Shown here in pieces: positions 25,063 to 33,673 of a DNA stretch of 64,000 bases (the first letter of the stretch is position 1; each line of letters starts with the position of its first letter). The translations under genes and the position numbers were made by a program. Origin of the DNA: Sphingomonas alba (GTDB lineage: Bacteria > Pseudomonadota > Alphaproteobacteria > Sphingomonadales > Sphingomonadaceae); NCBI RefSeq assembly GCF_023516555.1, contig NZ_JAMGBD010000001.1:434001-498000 (forward strand). The letters are read 5' to 3'. The notes below the pieces were generated by a model. That model saw nothing but the letters and a program-made list of their open reading frames with translations, did not search any database and was not told the origin of the DNA.

Positions 25063-25440
25063 ATTGCCAGGGGACCTGTAAGCCGGGTTCTGTACTTCCC
25101 CCGAGCGTTACAGGGAAAGCGGCGACCATTCCTCTAGGACGGAGGTTGCCCTCCGCCTCAAGCGACCAACCCGGGCGACGAGCCGGAACAGGCCCATATG
25201 CCGCCCCTATTCGGTCTTGCACCCGGTGGGGTTTACCGTGCCGCCACTGTTGCCAGCGACGCGGTGCGCTCTTGCCGCACCCTTTCGACCTTACCCGTCC
25301 GAAGCCGGGCGGAATGCTTTCTGTGGCACTATCCCTCGGAGGCGAACCTCCGGCCGGGCGTTACCCGGCACCGTTGTTCCGTGGAGCCCGGACTTTCCTC
25401 GGCGAAGCAAGCTTCGACGCGGCCGCCCGGTCCCCTGGCG
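25063..25440 (-). ncRNA. rnpB: RNase P RNA, catalytic subunit
   Basis: On the minus strand the 5' region contains GAGGAAAGTCCGGGCTCC, the universal P3/CR-I landmark, and the 3' region contains TACAGAACCCGGCTTACAG. The ends pair to make P1: GCCAGGGGACC near 25439-25429 with GGTCCCCTGGC at 25076-25066. AATTTT follows on the minus strand as a likely terminator. About 378 nt. The short ORFs predicted inside are spurious. Exact ends are set from the P1 pairing and could move by a few bases. Confidence 0.93.
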
Positions 25441-25463
25441 GCGGGTCTTATAGAGAACTGGAA

Positions 25464-26681
25464 CTAGCGCGAAAAGACCGCGCCGTGGGGAGTGCCTTCC
25501 CCGGTCCAGCCGTGTGGCCATTTTCGGGTGGCGAAGCTGAAGCCGCGTTTGCCGTCGGTGTCGCGGAATCCATCATCGATGCTGAGGGCGCCCGTCTTCT
25601 GGTCAAGCTTGAGGAGATAGAGGCGGTCACCCTGCCTGCCCGAGGTGATGACGAGGCGCTTCGCCTTTGCATCCCAGGCGGTCCAGTGCGGGCTGAAATC
25701 CCCATCGATGGTCAGGCGCGAAACTTCGCGGACGGCGTCGGGATTGCCGATGTCCAGAACTGCGAAACCGTGGATCGTGGGCACGCTTTGGACAAGGTAG
25801 CGGCCGACGATCGTCGGAACGCCACAGAAATCGCCCGGAAACTTGTGGACCAGCTTCGCTTTTGGTTCGGGCGTATCGAGGCCGGTAATGCGTTGAATAC
25901 CGCAAGACAGGGTCTGGACATAGACCGAGCCGTCAGCAGCGACGCGCGCCTCCTCCGGCGCGACATTGCCGTTGCCAGTGGGACCCGGATCGAGCCGGTA
26001 CGTGCCCAAAAGCTTGAGGTCGGACAGTCGGAAGATTTGATAGGTGTTGCTCGACAACAGGTAGGCGTCCTGCATCGGGCTGTTCGTAACGACCACCCGG
26101 TCGATCTTGGGGAGGACGGCGAGGCTGTAGGGCAAGAGGCCGTCTTCCGGCAGCGCCGGGTCGGCATTGCCGACCGCGCGGATGGCCTTGCCGGCATCGT
26201 CGATTTCGACCAGCCCGCCGGACTTGCCGTTCATCATCGCCTTGTGGTCGCCGTGGCCAGTGTGATCGCCGAACTGGAAGCTGGCGAGGACGTTGCCGTT
26301 GGGCAGGCGCAGGAAACTGTGCGGCATTCCGTAGCCGGCCAGGCTGGAAAAGCGCGCAGCGACGCTGGGTTTCAGGGGATCGCGAAGATCGAAGACGACC
26401 GTCTGATTGGAATCATGATCGTTGGCGAACAGCATGCCGCTGGCTGGCATTTCATATTCGGTATGGTGGATACGGACCGATTTGATGTCGGTGCCTACAC
26501 CCGCGACGAGCTTGCCGTAATGGGGTGAAGCCGGGTCGGCATCGATCACCGCCAGGAAGTCGTTGCTCACCTTGGCCTGATCGGCGGTCCATACGAAGAG
26601 GTAATGGCCGTGGCTTGCCGCCTGGGCCGGCACCGCCGAAGACAATCCGGCCGCAACCAGAGACACGATCCACCAGCGCAT
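25464..26681 (-). CDS. secreted beta-propeller protein
   Basis: The 405-aa precursor has a Sec signal peptide (MRWWIVSLVAAGLSSAVPAQA, mature chain from ASHGHYLFVW). The rest is a run of WD/YVTN-like blades, for example VFDLRDPLKPSVAAR, GYGMPHSFLRLPNGNVLASF, EEARVAADGSVYVQTL, FAVLDIGNPDAVREV and SPHWTAWDAKAKRLVITSG. The HHTEYEMP and ANDHDSN segments and the overall order recall the selenium-binding-protein/methanethiol-oxidase superfamily, but the match is loose and a general lactonase-like propeller is equally possible. No enzymatic role is assigned. Confidence 0.72.
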   Translation of the reverse strand: MRWWIVSLVAAGLSSAVPAQAASHGHYLFVWTADQAKVSNDFLAVIDADPASPHYGKLVAGVGTDIKSVRIHHTEYEMPASGMLFANDHDSNQTVVFDLRDPLKPSVAARFSSLAGYGMPHSFLRLPNGNVLASFQFGDHTGHGDHKAMMNGKSGGLVEIDDAGKAIRAVGNADPALPEDGLLPYSLAVLPKIDRVVVTNSPMQDAYLLSSNTYQIFRLSDLKLLGTYRLDPGPTGNGNVAPEEARVAADGSVYVQTLSCGIQRITGLDTPEPKAKLVHKFPGDFCGVPTIVGRYLVQSVPTIHGFAVLDIGNPDAVREVSRLTIDGDFSPHWTAWDAKAKRLVITSGRQGDRLYLLKLDQKTGALSIDDGFRDTDGKRGFSFATRKWPHGWTGEGTPHGAVFSR

Positions 26682-26718
26682 GAATAGTCTCCCCCAAGGA
26701 GCGACGAGTGATGCGCTG

Positions 26719-27408
26719 CTACTGCGGTCTTGGCAACAAGAGCGCGAGCAATTTGGCCCGGCATTCGCCGTCGATGATGCCGTCGATCCGGTCGGGGCGG
26801 AAGCGGCGCTGGAAGGCGATCACCGCCTTCTGGCTGTCCGTCACTTCATAGCCGAACCGCTCCAGCGCGAGCAGGAAGCCGGCGTCCGTCCAGAAGGGGT
26901 CCATGAGGTCGCGGGTCGGGCTCGGCAGCGCCAGGCGCCGCTTGGCGAAGGCGTCCCAGGGGAAGAGTTCGCCGGGGTCCTCCTTACGCGCGGGTGCGAC
27001 GTCGCTGTGGCCGACGACATTGCCGCGACTGACGCCGTGGCGTTCCTTGATGTCGGAGACGAGCGGGATCAGCGCCGCGACCTGCTCGTCTGGAAAAGGG
27101 CGATAGCCGAATTCATGGCCGGGATTGACGATCTCGATGCCGACGCTGGCGGAATTCACGTCCGTCACCCCGCGCCAATAGCTCTTGCCGGCGTGCCAGG
27201 CGCGCTTGGCCTCGTCGACCAGCCTGTAGACGGTGCCGTCTTCGTCGACGCAATAGTGGGCCGAGACCTTCGCTTCCGGCGAGGTCAGCCGGTCCATTGC
27301 CCCCTGGCAGTCGGGCATGCCCGTATAATGGAGGACAATCATGGTCACCGGCAGCGCCCGCTCGTCATAATTGGGCGATGGGCGATCGACGAAGTCCATG
27401 GCGGACAT
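26719..27408 (-). CDS. N-acetylmuramoyl-L-alanine amidase (AmiD/AmpD-like)
   Basis: Zinc amidase that cleaves the lactyl-peptide bond of peptidoglycan. The 229-aa protein has the amidase_2 domain: MIVLHYTGMPDCQ (His 27), SAHYCVDEDGTVYRLV, AKRAWHAGKSYW, SASVGIEIVNPGH and VGHSDVAPARKEDPG with the zinc His and Asp. A C-terminal domain (FGYEVTDSQKAVIAFQRRFRP, DGIIDGECRAKL) is a peptidoglycan-binding repeat. No signal peptide is seen, so it may act in muropeptide recycling in the cytosol or use another export route. It is the last gene of the minus-strand chemotaxis stretch, 31 bp after cheR. Confidence 0.88.
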   Translation of the reverse strand: MSAMDFVDRPSPNYDERALPVTMIVLHYTGMPDCQGAMDRLTSPEAKVSAHYCVDEDGTVYRLVDEAKRAWHAGKSYWRGVTDVNSASVGIEIVNPGHEFGYRPFPDEQVAALIPLVSDIKERHGVSRGNVVGHSDVAPARKEDPGELFPWDAFAKRRLALPSPTRDLMDPFWTDAGFLLALERFGYEVTDSQKAVIAFQRRFRPDRIDGIIDGECRAKLLALLLPRPQ

Positions 27409-27439
27409 CCGTCACTTTTACGGGTGCGGCGTCAAGTCC

Positions 27440-28294
27440 TCAGGCGACGCGCGGCTCGCGGCGGTCGGCGTTGGGATCCTCGGTGAGGCGATAAAGGCCG
27501 CGACAATCGCGATCCGCGGCAAGCTTCTTCGTCTGGCCGATCACCGTCTCGCCCGCGCCGAGCATCAGCGCTCCGTCCGGCGCGAGGGCGGAGGCCAACC
27601 GTTCAAAGGCAAGAGTCCGCTTCTCGGCGCTGAGGTACAGCAGCACGTTCCGGCAGAGGACGATGTCGAACTGGCCGGGATGCGGCGGCGGCTCGAGGAG
27701 GTTGTGCACCTGGAAACGAACCGGCTTGCGGAGCGGCTCGACGGCCCGCCAGCCGGCGTCGCATTCCTCGAACCAACGGATCATCTGGGTGATGCCGAGC
27801 CCGCGCTGGACTTCGAACTGCGTGTAGGTGCCGCTGCGCGCACGGTCGACGACCGCGCTGGACACGTCCGTCCCGAGAATATCGATCGTCCATCCGGCCC
27901 ACTGCATCGGATTTTCGGCGAACAGCATGGAGAGCGAATAGACCTCCTGCCCCGTCGAGCAGCCTGCAGACCAGATGCGCAGCCTTTTCTTGTCCGCACG
28001 TGCGATGGCGAGTGCCGGCAGGGCCTGCGCGGCCAGGAGGTCGAACGGCTGCCGGTCGCGGAAGAAATAAGTTTCGTTGTTCAACAGCGCCTCGACGACA
28101 TGGTTCGCCAGGGCCGGTTCGCGGCCCATTACAAGGATGGTGATGAGCTCGTCCAACGTGGCGATTCCGCGCTCGCGCAGCAGTCCGGCGACGGCCGTCT
28201 CGATCCGCCAGCGCCGGTTCATCGTAAGTTGTTGGCCGGTACGCGCTTCCAACAGGCCGGCGAGGATGCGGCTGGAGCTATCGCTGACCTGCAT
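27440..28294 (-). CDS. cheR: chemotaxis protein methyltransferase CheR
   Basis: Methylates glutamates of chemoreceptors with S-adenosylmethionine. The 284-aa protein has the N-terminal helical CheR domain (LAGLLEARTGQQLTMNRRWRIETAVAGLL) and the catalytic domain with NETYFFRDRQPFDLL, RIWSAGCSTGQEVYSLSML, DILGTDVSSAVVDRARSG and FDIVLCRNVLLYL. ATG 28294 overlaps the cheB stop (TGATG). An earlier in-frame start lies inside cheB and is rejected. It lacks the NWETF-type end seen in CheB partners, and no receptor gene is in the window. Confidence 0.94.
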   Translation of the reverse strand: MQVSDSSSRILAGLLEARTGQQLTMNRRWRIETAVAGLLRERGIATLDELITILVMGREPALANHVVEALLNNETYFFRDRQPFDLLAAQALPALAIARADKKRLRIWSAGCSTGQEVYSLSMLFAENPMQWAGWTIDILGTDVSSAVVDRARSGTYTQFEVQRGLGITQMIRWFEECDAGWRAVEPLRKPVRFQVHNLLEPPPHPGQFDIVLCRNVLLYLSAEKRTLAFERLASALAPDGALMLGAGETVIGQTKKLAADRDCRGLYRLTEDPNADRREPRVA

Positions 28295-29394
28295 CAATCG
28301 GCTCCCGCCCTTGCCGCGACGCGGCGGGCGATCTTGGCAGGCGGCAGCACGGCGCAGGCAAGGCCCGCGTCGGCGACCGCGCGCGGCATACCCCAAACGG
28401 CTGAGGTGGCTTCGTCCTGGACGATGACAGACCCGCCGGCGGCAATCAGCGCCATCGCGCCTTCCAGGCCATCGCGCCCCATTCCGGTAAGGACGATGCC
28501 CAGCGCTTCGGAACCCAGCAATGTTGCGGCCGAGGTCAGCATGGGGTCCACTGAAGGCAGGCAACCGCTCGATACCCGGTTGCGCGTCAGTCGGGCGATC
28601 AACCGGCCGCCAGAAATGTCGACCGTCAGGTGCGCATCGCCGGGCGCAATGACGATGCGGTCGGGAAGCAGGCGCAGGCCATCTTCGGCGACGATCGCCT
28701 CCCGGCCGGAGGCGTTACTGAGCTGGCGCGCAAAGACGCTCATGAAGGGCGCGGGCAGGTGCTGGGTGACCAGGATCGGCACGCCGATCTTCGACGGCAA
28801 TGCGTCGAAGAAGGTCGACAGTGCGTGAATGCCGCCGGTCGAAGCGCCGATGGCGACCAGCCGGAGGGTGCCAACTGCCTCGGCCCGCAATGGCATCACG
28901 CGGGTCGGTATCGAGGCGACGGAACGCGGCGGCGCCGGGTGCTGGTTTTCGACCCGGCCCAGCGCTCGCAGCTTCGCCATCAGCACTTCCGAGAAACGAC
29001 CGTTGAAGCGGCCCGTGCCCGGCTTCGGGATCGTGTCGGCGGCGCCAAGGGCGAGAGCGGCAACCGTTTCCTCGGCACCTTCCTCGGCCAGCGAAGAGAC
29101 GATCATCACTTGGGCGCCGTGCGCAGCTTCAAGGATTTTCGGAATGGACTTGAGGCCGCCCGCGCCCGGCATTTCCAGGTCGAGGAGAATGATGTCGACG
29201 CGGACCTGCGCCAGTGCGTCGATCGCGTCTTCGGCAGTCCCGGCAACGGCGGCAATCTCGAAGCCGCCGTCGGCCTCCAGCATGCGCGTCAGCACGGCGC
29301 GGGCGACCATGGAGTCGTCGACGACCATCAGGCGGATGCGAGGTGCTTCCCCCCGTCCGTAGCCTGGCCCCGTCCTGGCGAGCGAAGATTTCAC
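28294..29394 (-). CDS. cheB: chemotaxis response regulator protein-glutamate methylesterase CheB
   Basis: Demethylates or deamidates chemoreceptors when phosphorylated by CheA. The 366-aa protein has a receiver domain (LMVVDDSMVARAVL, IILLDLEMPGAGG with the acceptor Asp, IVSSLAEEG) and a linker. The methylesterase domain has the Ser in AIGASTGGIHAL, the His in LVTQHLPAPFM and the Asp in LTGMGRDGLEGA. Start is GTG 29394. It lies 10 bp after cheY and overlaps cheR. Confidence 0.95.
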   Translation of the reverse strand: MKSSLARTGPGYGRGEAPRIRLMVVDDSMVARAVLTRMLEADGGFEIAAVAGTAEDAIDALAQVRVDIILLDLEMPGAGGLKSIPKILEAAHGAQVMIVSSLAEEGAEETVAALALGAADTIPKPGTGRFNGRFSEVLMAKLRALGRVENQHPAPPRSVASIPTRVMPLRAEAVGTLRLVAIGASTGGIHALSTFFDALPSKIGVPILVTQHLPAPFMSVFARQLSNASGREAIVAEDGLRLLPDRIVIAPGDAHLTVDISGGRLIARLTRNRVSSGCLPSVDPMLTSAATLLGSEALGIVLTGMGRDGLEGAMALIAAGGSVIVQDEATSAVWGMPRAVADAGLACAVLPPAKIARRVAARAGAD

Positions 29395-29404
29395 GAGCGC
29401 CGCC

Positions 29405-29770
29405 TCAGGCGACGCCGACGAGCTGGAGCTTGATGTGGAGCGTCTCGCGGTCGAAAGGCTTCATCACATACTCATCCGCACCGGCTTCCAGAGCCGCGCG
29501 GATATGCGCCATGTCATTCTCGGTGGTGCAGAACACGACTTTCGGCTGGTCGGCATGGCCGCGCTGGCGAAGCAGCTTCAGGAATTCCATGCCGCTCATG
29601 ACCGGCATATTCCAGTCCAGCAGGACGACATCCGGCATTGAGGCCTCGCAGCGGGTCAGTGCCTCGCGGCCGTCGCCGGCTTCATCGACCTGGAACTCAA
29701 GCGTCTCCAGGATATGCCGGGCAACCTTGCGGATCACCTTGCTGTCATCAACAATCAGGCAGGTCTTCAT
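29405..29770 (-). CDS. cheY: chemotaxis response regulator CheY
   Basis: The 121-aa single receiver domain is the target of CheA. Visible residues are acidic pocket VDDSKVIR, phospho-acceptor Asp in VVLLDWNMPVMSG, Thr in VVFCTTEND and Lys in YVMKPFDRETL. The position inside the operon between cheW and cheB supports the chemotaxis assignment over a general response regulator. Spacing is 54 bp after cheW and 10 bp before cheB. Confidence 0.93.
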   Translation of the reverse strand: MKTCLIVDDSKVIRKVARHILETLEFQVDEAGDGREALTRCEASMPDVVLLDWNMPVMSGMEFLKLLRQRGHADQPKVVFCTTENDMAHIRAALEAGADEYVMKPFDRETLHIKLQLVGVA

Positions 29771-29824
29771 GTTCGTTTTCCGTCCGGTTCGGTGTGGGTG
29801 TAGCTATTAAGGGTAACTTTTGGC

Positions 29825-30268
29825 TTAAGCCGCGCGCGCTTCTGTCGCGGTGCCGGCAATCAGCTTTTCGATGTCGATCAGGAGCAACGGGCCTTCCTCT
29901 GTTTCGACCATGCCTTTCGACACCCGCTCCCAGCCGGCGCCCATTGCGGCGCGGACGGCAGAGGGGTCGGACAGGGCTTCCACGACGTCCTCAACGACAT
30001 CGACGATGAGCGCGTAATGGTGGCCATCGACCTCGACGACCGCTGCTTCACGAATGCCGTTGGTGCAATCGGTCGCGCCGAGCTCCAGGGATTGCATGCA
30101 GTCGATCACCGTCAGCACTCTGCTGCGCAGCGCCGACAGGCCAGCCACGTGGGCCGGAGCGCGCGGCACAGGAATCAGGGTGTCCAGTTCAACCACGGAC
30201 TCAACTGCGGCCGCAGGAAGCGCAACGCGGCTACCGCCGACGGTAACGATCAACAGGAGCTCGTTCAT
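29825..30268 (-). CDS. cheW: chemotaxis coupling protein CheW
   Basis: Links chemoreceptors to CheA. The 147-aa protein matches the CheW fold: LLLIVTVGGSRVALPAAAVESVVEL, then IPVPRAPAHVAGLSALRSRVLTVID, and YALIVDVVEDVVE with LLLIDIEKLI near the end. Its ATG overlaps the cheA stop by 4 nt, consistent with coupled synthesis. Confidence 0.93.
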   Translation of the reverse strand: MNELLLIVTVGGSRVALPAAAVESVVELDTLIPVPRAPAHVAGLSALRSRVLTVIDCMQSLELGATDCTNGIREAAVVEVDGHHYALIVDVVEDVVEALSDPSAVRAAMGAGWERVSKGMVETEEGPLLLIDIEKLIAGTATEARAA

Positions 30269-32601
30269 TTGCCCCTCCCTGAGGCAGCCTTGAGGGCCAT
30301 CAGCAGGCCGGCGCGGTCGTAACGATAGATGGACTCGCCATCTTCACCTTCAGGATCGGACCGAAGGACGATGGTCTTGGCCTTGTCGGAGCTCTCGACC
30401 GGCCTGTCATCGGACGCGATGACCAGGTCGGGGATCAGCTCGTCTTCCTCGCCAATCACGACATAGCCAGCGGCCTCGACGATCGGTCGAAGCATATTCT
30501 GCATCCAGGGGTCGTCGCTTGGCAGGCGACAAACGCCACGATCGGCCGGCTTCACGGCCGCGCCCAGATGGTTGGAGAAGAGCCAGTGAGCGTCCACCAG
30601 TTCCGCCGGCTCTTCGCCGATCAATGTGACGCCGCTGACTGCACCAGGATTGTCGGCCGGGATCAGCTCGCCATCCATCGGCATGAGGTCGATGACTTCC
30701 CTGAAAGCGTAGCCGATTTCGTGGCTGCCATCGTTGAGGCGGAAGACTCGAACCTTCTCTTCGCCCTTCTCGAGCGCCTCGGCGCCGGCGAGCGGCAGGA
30801 TGGTATCCCCGAGCTGGACTCGAAGCTGTCCAGCAGCCTTTCGCACAGCCTTGCGATCGACTTCTTCGATACGGTCGACGACAGCCAGGCGAAGCGCCCG
30901 GCGACCACCGTCGAGGCCCCGGAACAGCAACACGCTGTTGTCGCGCTGGGCAGTAGTGGTTGCCACCTCAACGACGCGAGCCGAGCGCTCCTGCGCTTCA
31001 AGCTTCACTCCGCCGACCTGGGCGACACCCGCGGGATCGAACAGAAGGATTGGGCTGCCGTCATCGGCAAGCGTAGTGCCCGCATAAAGCCCGGTCGCCA
31101 TAACCGCCGGGGCGGCCGGCTTCACGACCAGTTCCTCGTGATCGTGGATTCGATCGACCGCCAGCGCATAGACGTCGCCGCCTGCGGGACGCAGCACGAC
31201 CAGGCTGCCTTCCTCGTCGGAAACTCCGCTTTGGAGGCCGAGGACCTCGGCAAGCGAAACCTCGGGCACGCGGCGGCCGCGGATCGTCGCGACGCCCGCT
31301 CCGCCGATACGGTCGAGGGTTACCGAACCGCCGTTGACCCGCACGATTTCTTCGATTGCCGAGCGCGGGATGGCGAAATGCTGGTTGGCGATGGAAACGG
31401 TCAGTGCCGGAATGATTGTCAGGGTCAGCGGCACGCGCAAGGTCATGCGAGTCCCCTCGCCGAGCTTGCTGTCGACCTCGACGATACCGCCAATCCGCTC
31501 GACGTTCGACCGGACGACGTCCATGCCGACACCGCGTCCGGAAATGGCGGTGACTTCCTTGGCGGTGGACAGGCCGGCTTCAAAGATCAGTGCGAGTTGC
31601 TCGCGCGGCGACAGCGCCGACGCCTCGGCTTTGCCGAGCGCTCCGGAAGAGATCGCCTTCTCGACCAGCTTCTTCCCGTCGATGCCGCGACCGTCGTCGA
31701 CAATGTCGATGAGGATCTGGTTGCCGGATTGACGAGCTGAAACGCAAAGCAAGCCAATCTCGCGCTTGCCGCCTTTGATGCGGTCGGCCGGCGTCTCAAT
31801 GCCGTGATCGACGGCGTTTCGGATGATGTGCGTCAACGGATCGCGGATCATCTCGATCATCTCGCGGTCCAGCTCGACATCGCCACCGTCGATATCGACA
31901 AGCACCTGCTTGCCGAGCTCGGCCGACAGGTCGCGGACCATGCGCGGCAGGGCGACGAAGAGGTTTTCGATCCGCTGCATGCGCGTCCGGGTGATGGCGT
32001 CGCGCATTTCCGCGATGATGCCGGACAGGCGCTCAAAGGCGCCGTCGACGGTAACGTCGGTTGGAGTCTCGCGGAGGCGGCGGGCCAGTTCATTGCGGGC
32101 CAGCACCATGTCCGACACGCCGCTCATGACCCGGTCGAGCAATTCCACTGACAGGCGAATCGTGCGCGGCGCGGAGGCAGCCCCACCCTTCCCTTCCGCG
32201 ATGGCGGCGGCAACCGGTGCAGCAGCGCCTTCAGCTCCGGGCGCGAGCGCAGCGATCAGGCTGCTGTCGTCGCCGGCTGGAAAGTCTTCACCGGCCTCAA
32301 TGCAGCCGATCATCTCGCCGATGCGGTCGATGATTGCCAGAACGGCGCTGACCAGCGCGGCATCCGGGGTGCGCCGGCTAGCGCGGACGTCGGCCAATGC
32401 ATCCTCGGCCGCGTGGCTCAGCGCCTCAAGCCGCGGGAAATCGAAAAAGCCGCAATTGCCTTTCACGGTGTGGACGAAGCGGAAGATGGAATCGAGGCGC
32501 GCGCGATCATCGGGCTGGGCTTCCCAGGCAACGATTTCGCCGCCCAGCGCTTCCAACATTTCCCGGCACTCGGCCACGAAATCGGCAATCAGGTCATCCA
32601 T
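30265..32601 (-). CDS. cheA: chemotaxis histidine kinase CheA with two CheW-like domains and a pseudo-receiver
   Basis: The 778-aa protein begins with an HPt domain (phospho-acceptor His 44 in FRFVHTVKGNCGFF) and has no clear P2 docking domain before the dimerisation helices (about 140-230, ELLDRVMSGVSDMVLARNELA). The ATPase domain (about 240-390) has HIIRNAVDHGIE, DIVDDGRGID and SGRGVGMDVV. The first CheW-like domain spans about 395-530. A second CheW-like region follows at about 550-690 (DNSVLLFRGLDGGRRALRLAVVD). The end (690-778) resembles a receiver that has lost its acidic residues (VVIGEEDELIPDLVIASDD). It is the second gene of the operon, after chpT. Confidence 0.93.
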   Translation of the reverse strand: MDDLIADFVAECREMLEALGGEIVAWEAQPDDRARLDSIFRFVHTVKGNCGFFDFPRLEALSHAAEDALADVRASRRTPDAALVSAVLAIIDRIGEMIGCIEAGEDFPAGDDSSLIAALAPGAEGAAAPVAAAIAEGKGGAASAPRTIRLSVELLDRVMSGVSDMVLARNELARRLRETPTDVTVDGAFERLSGIIAEMRDAITRTRMQRIENLFVALPRMVRDLSAELGKQVLVDIDGGDVELDREMIEMIRDPLTHIIRNAVDHGIETPADRIKGGKREIGLLCVSARQSGNQILIDIVDDGRGIDGKKLVEKAISSGALGKAEASALSPREQLALIFEAGLSTAKEVTAISGRGVGMDVVRSNVERIGGIVEVDSKLGEGTRMTLRVPLTLTIIPALTVSIANQHFAIPRSAIEEIVRVNGGSVTLDRIGGAGVATIRGRRVPEVSLAEVLGLQSGVSDEEGSLVVLRPAGGDVYALAVDRIHDHEELVVKPAAPAVMATGLYAGTTLADDGSPILLFDPAGVAQVGGVKLEAQERSARVVEVATTTAQRDNSVLLFRGLDGGRRALRLAVVDRIEEVDRKAVRKAAGQLRVQLGDTILPLAGAEALEKGEEKVRVFRLNDGSHEIGYAFREVIDLMPMDGELIPADNPGAVSGVTLIGEEPAELVDAHWLFSNHLGAAVKPADRGVCRLPSDDPWMQNMLRPIVEAAGYVVIGEEDELIPDLVIASDDRPVESSDKAKTIVLRSDPEGEDGESIYRYDRAGLLMALKAASGRGK

Positions 32602-32665
32602 TGGCGTTGAAGGCCTCGCGCTCGTGTTCAGCGCCGCCTTATGGGGCTAAGGAGTTAACGCGCCG

Positions 32666-33307
32666 TTATCCCTGGTTGGGAAGCGTGACGCCGATCAAAA
32701 GCACCTCGTCGGCCGGGCCCGAGAGCCGGATTTCGCCGCGTGCCTGGTTCGCCAACTCATGCGCCAGCCACGCTCCTGCAGCGCGCGGCTCAACATTGCC
32801 GTCGCTACTGCCTTTGGCGATCGTTTCACGAAGCGTCGGGTCCAGCAGGATGCGCGGCCCTTCGGCACGGATGACCAGTTCCAGCCCGCCATTCCCTCGC
32901 TCTGCCCCGACATCCAGCCGGCCGCCGCGGACCAAGGCATCGCCGGCGATCAGCGCGAGGTTGAGGAGCAGCTTGACCGCCCCTTTCGGAAGCTCGTCGT
33001 CGGCGACCATCCATCCGAGTTGGACGCGCTTATCGGCGCCGAACAGCCCTTCCAGCGCTGCCCGCGCTTCCCGGGTATCGATCTGGTCACCGAACCCGCC
33101 GGCGGCGCCAAACGCCAGCCGGAAGAATTTCAGCTTGCTTGCCGACGCTCGGGCGCTCTCGTTGAGCAGCTCCAGGCAACGCTCGCGCATCTCCGGGTCC
33201 TGCTCGTCGGCCATCAGTTCGAGGCCGTTATTCAGCGCCCCGACCGGCGAAAGCAGGTCGTGGCACAAGCGGGAGCAGAGCAGGCTGGCGAGGTCGACGG
33301 CGTTCAT
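32666..33307 (-). CDS. chpT: histidine phosphotransferase ChpT
   Basis: In alphaproteobacteria ChpT carries phosphate from CckA to CtrA and CpdR. The 213-aa protein has the ChpT signature at its N terminus, ASLLCSRLCHDLLSPVGALNNGLELMAD (quoted here as two parts: LCSRLCHDLLSPVGA and NNGLELMAD), with the phospho-accepting His. A degenerate ATPase-like domain follows (KLLLNLALIAGDAL, WLAHELANQARGE). It lies 64 bp before cheA on the same strand. cckA, its presumed donor, is 22 kb away in this window; ctrA is not in the window. Confidence 0.9.
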   Translation of the reverse strand: MNAVDLASLLCSRLCHDLLSPVGALNNGLELMADEQDPEMRERCLELLNESARASASKLKFFRLAFGAAGGFGDQIDTREARAALEGLFGADKRVQLGWMVADDELPKGAVKLLLNLALIAGDALVRGGRLDVGAERGNGGLELVIRAEGPRILLDPTLRETIAKGSSDGNVEPRAAGAWLAHELANQARGEIRLSGPADEVLLIGVTLPNQG

Positions 33308-33407
33308 GGGTCCGGTTGATGCTTCAACCTCCGCCGGAGCGCAACCCGCCCAGATTTAACCTGCTTTGTTGACTATTGGCGCGAAGGAGCCGATTTTTGC
33401 TGACGTC

Positions 33408-33623
33408 ATGAAGCCAACCGAACAGCTGGTCTCGGCCATCCGCGAGCTCCGTTTCGCGATCGACCGCGTCTCCGAGCAGGAACTGCGCGAGGATGAGTCG
33501 CCCGCGGCCCGCGCGGCGCTGACGACCCAGCTCCAGGCGCTTCATGCCGATGTCGAGCGCCTCCTCGAACAGGTTGGCGCGATCAGCGAGGCGGAAGCGT
33601 TCGAGAGGGACTTCGCCTCGTAG
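33408..33623 (+). CDS. small helical hypothetical protein
   Basis: A protein of about 71 residues from ATG 33408 (KPTEQLVSAIRELRFAIDRVS to EAEAFERDFAS), consisting of two amphipathic helices likely to form a coiled coil. The only clear Shine-Dalgarno-like site (AAGGAG at 33384) is too far from this ATG, and an in-frame TTG at 33366 would add 14 residues, so the start is uncertain. It is divergent from chpT and just before rluD. No function recognised. Confidence 0.55.
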   Translation: MKPTEQLVSAIRELRFAIDRVSEQELREDESPAARAALTTQLQALHADVERLLEQVGAISEAEAFERDFAS

Positions 33624-33673
33624 CCACTCCGGGCCCCTTGAATCGAATTGAAATCATACCACATTTGTAGGGA

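Noticed and set aside
25028-25521. Short open frames over 25.0-25.5 kb
   Set aside because: The stretch folds as RNase P RNA with paired P1 ends and both conserved landmarks, so the frames are not translated.
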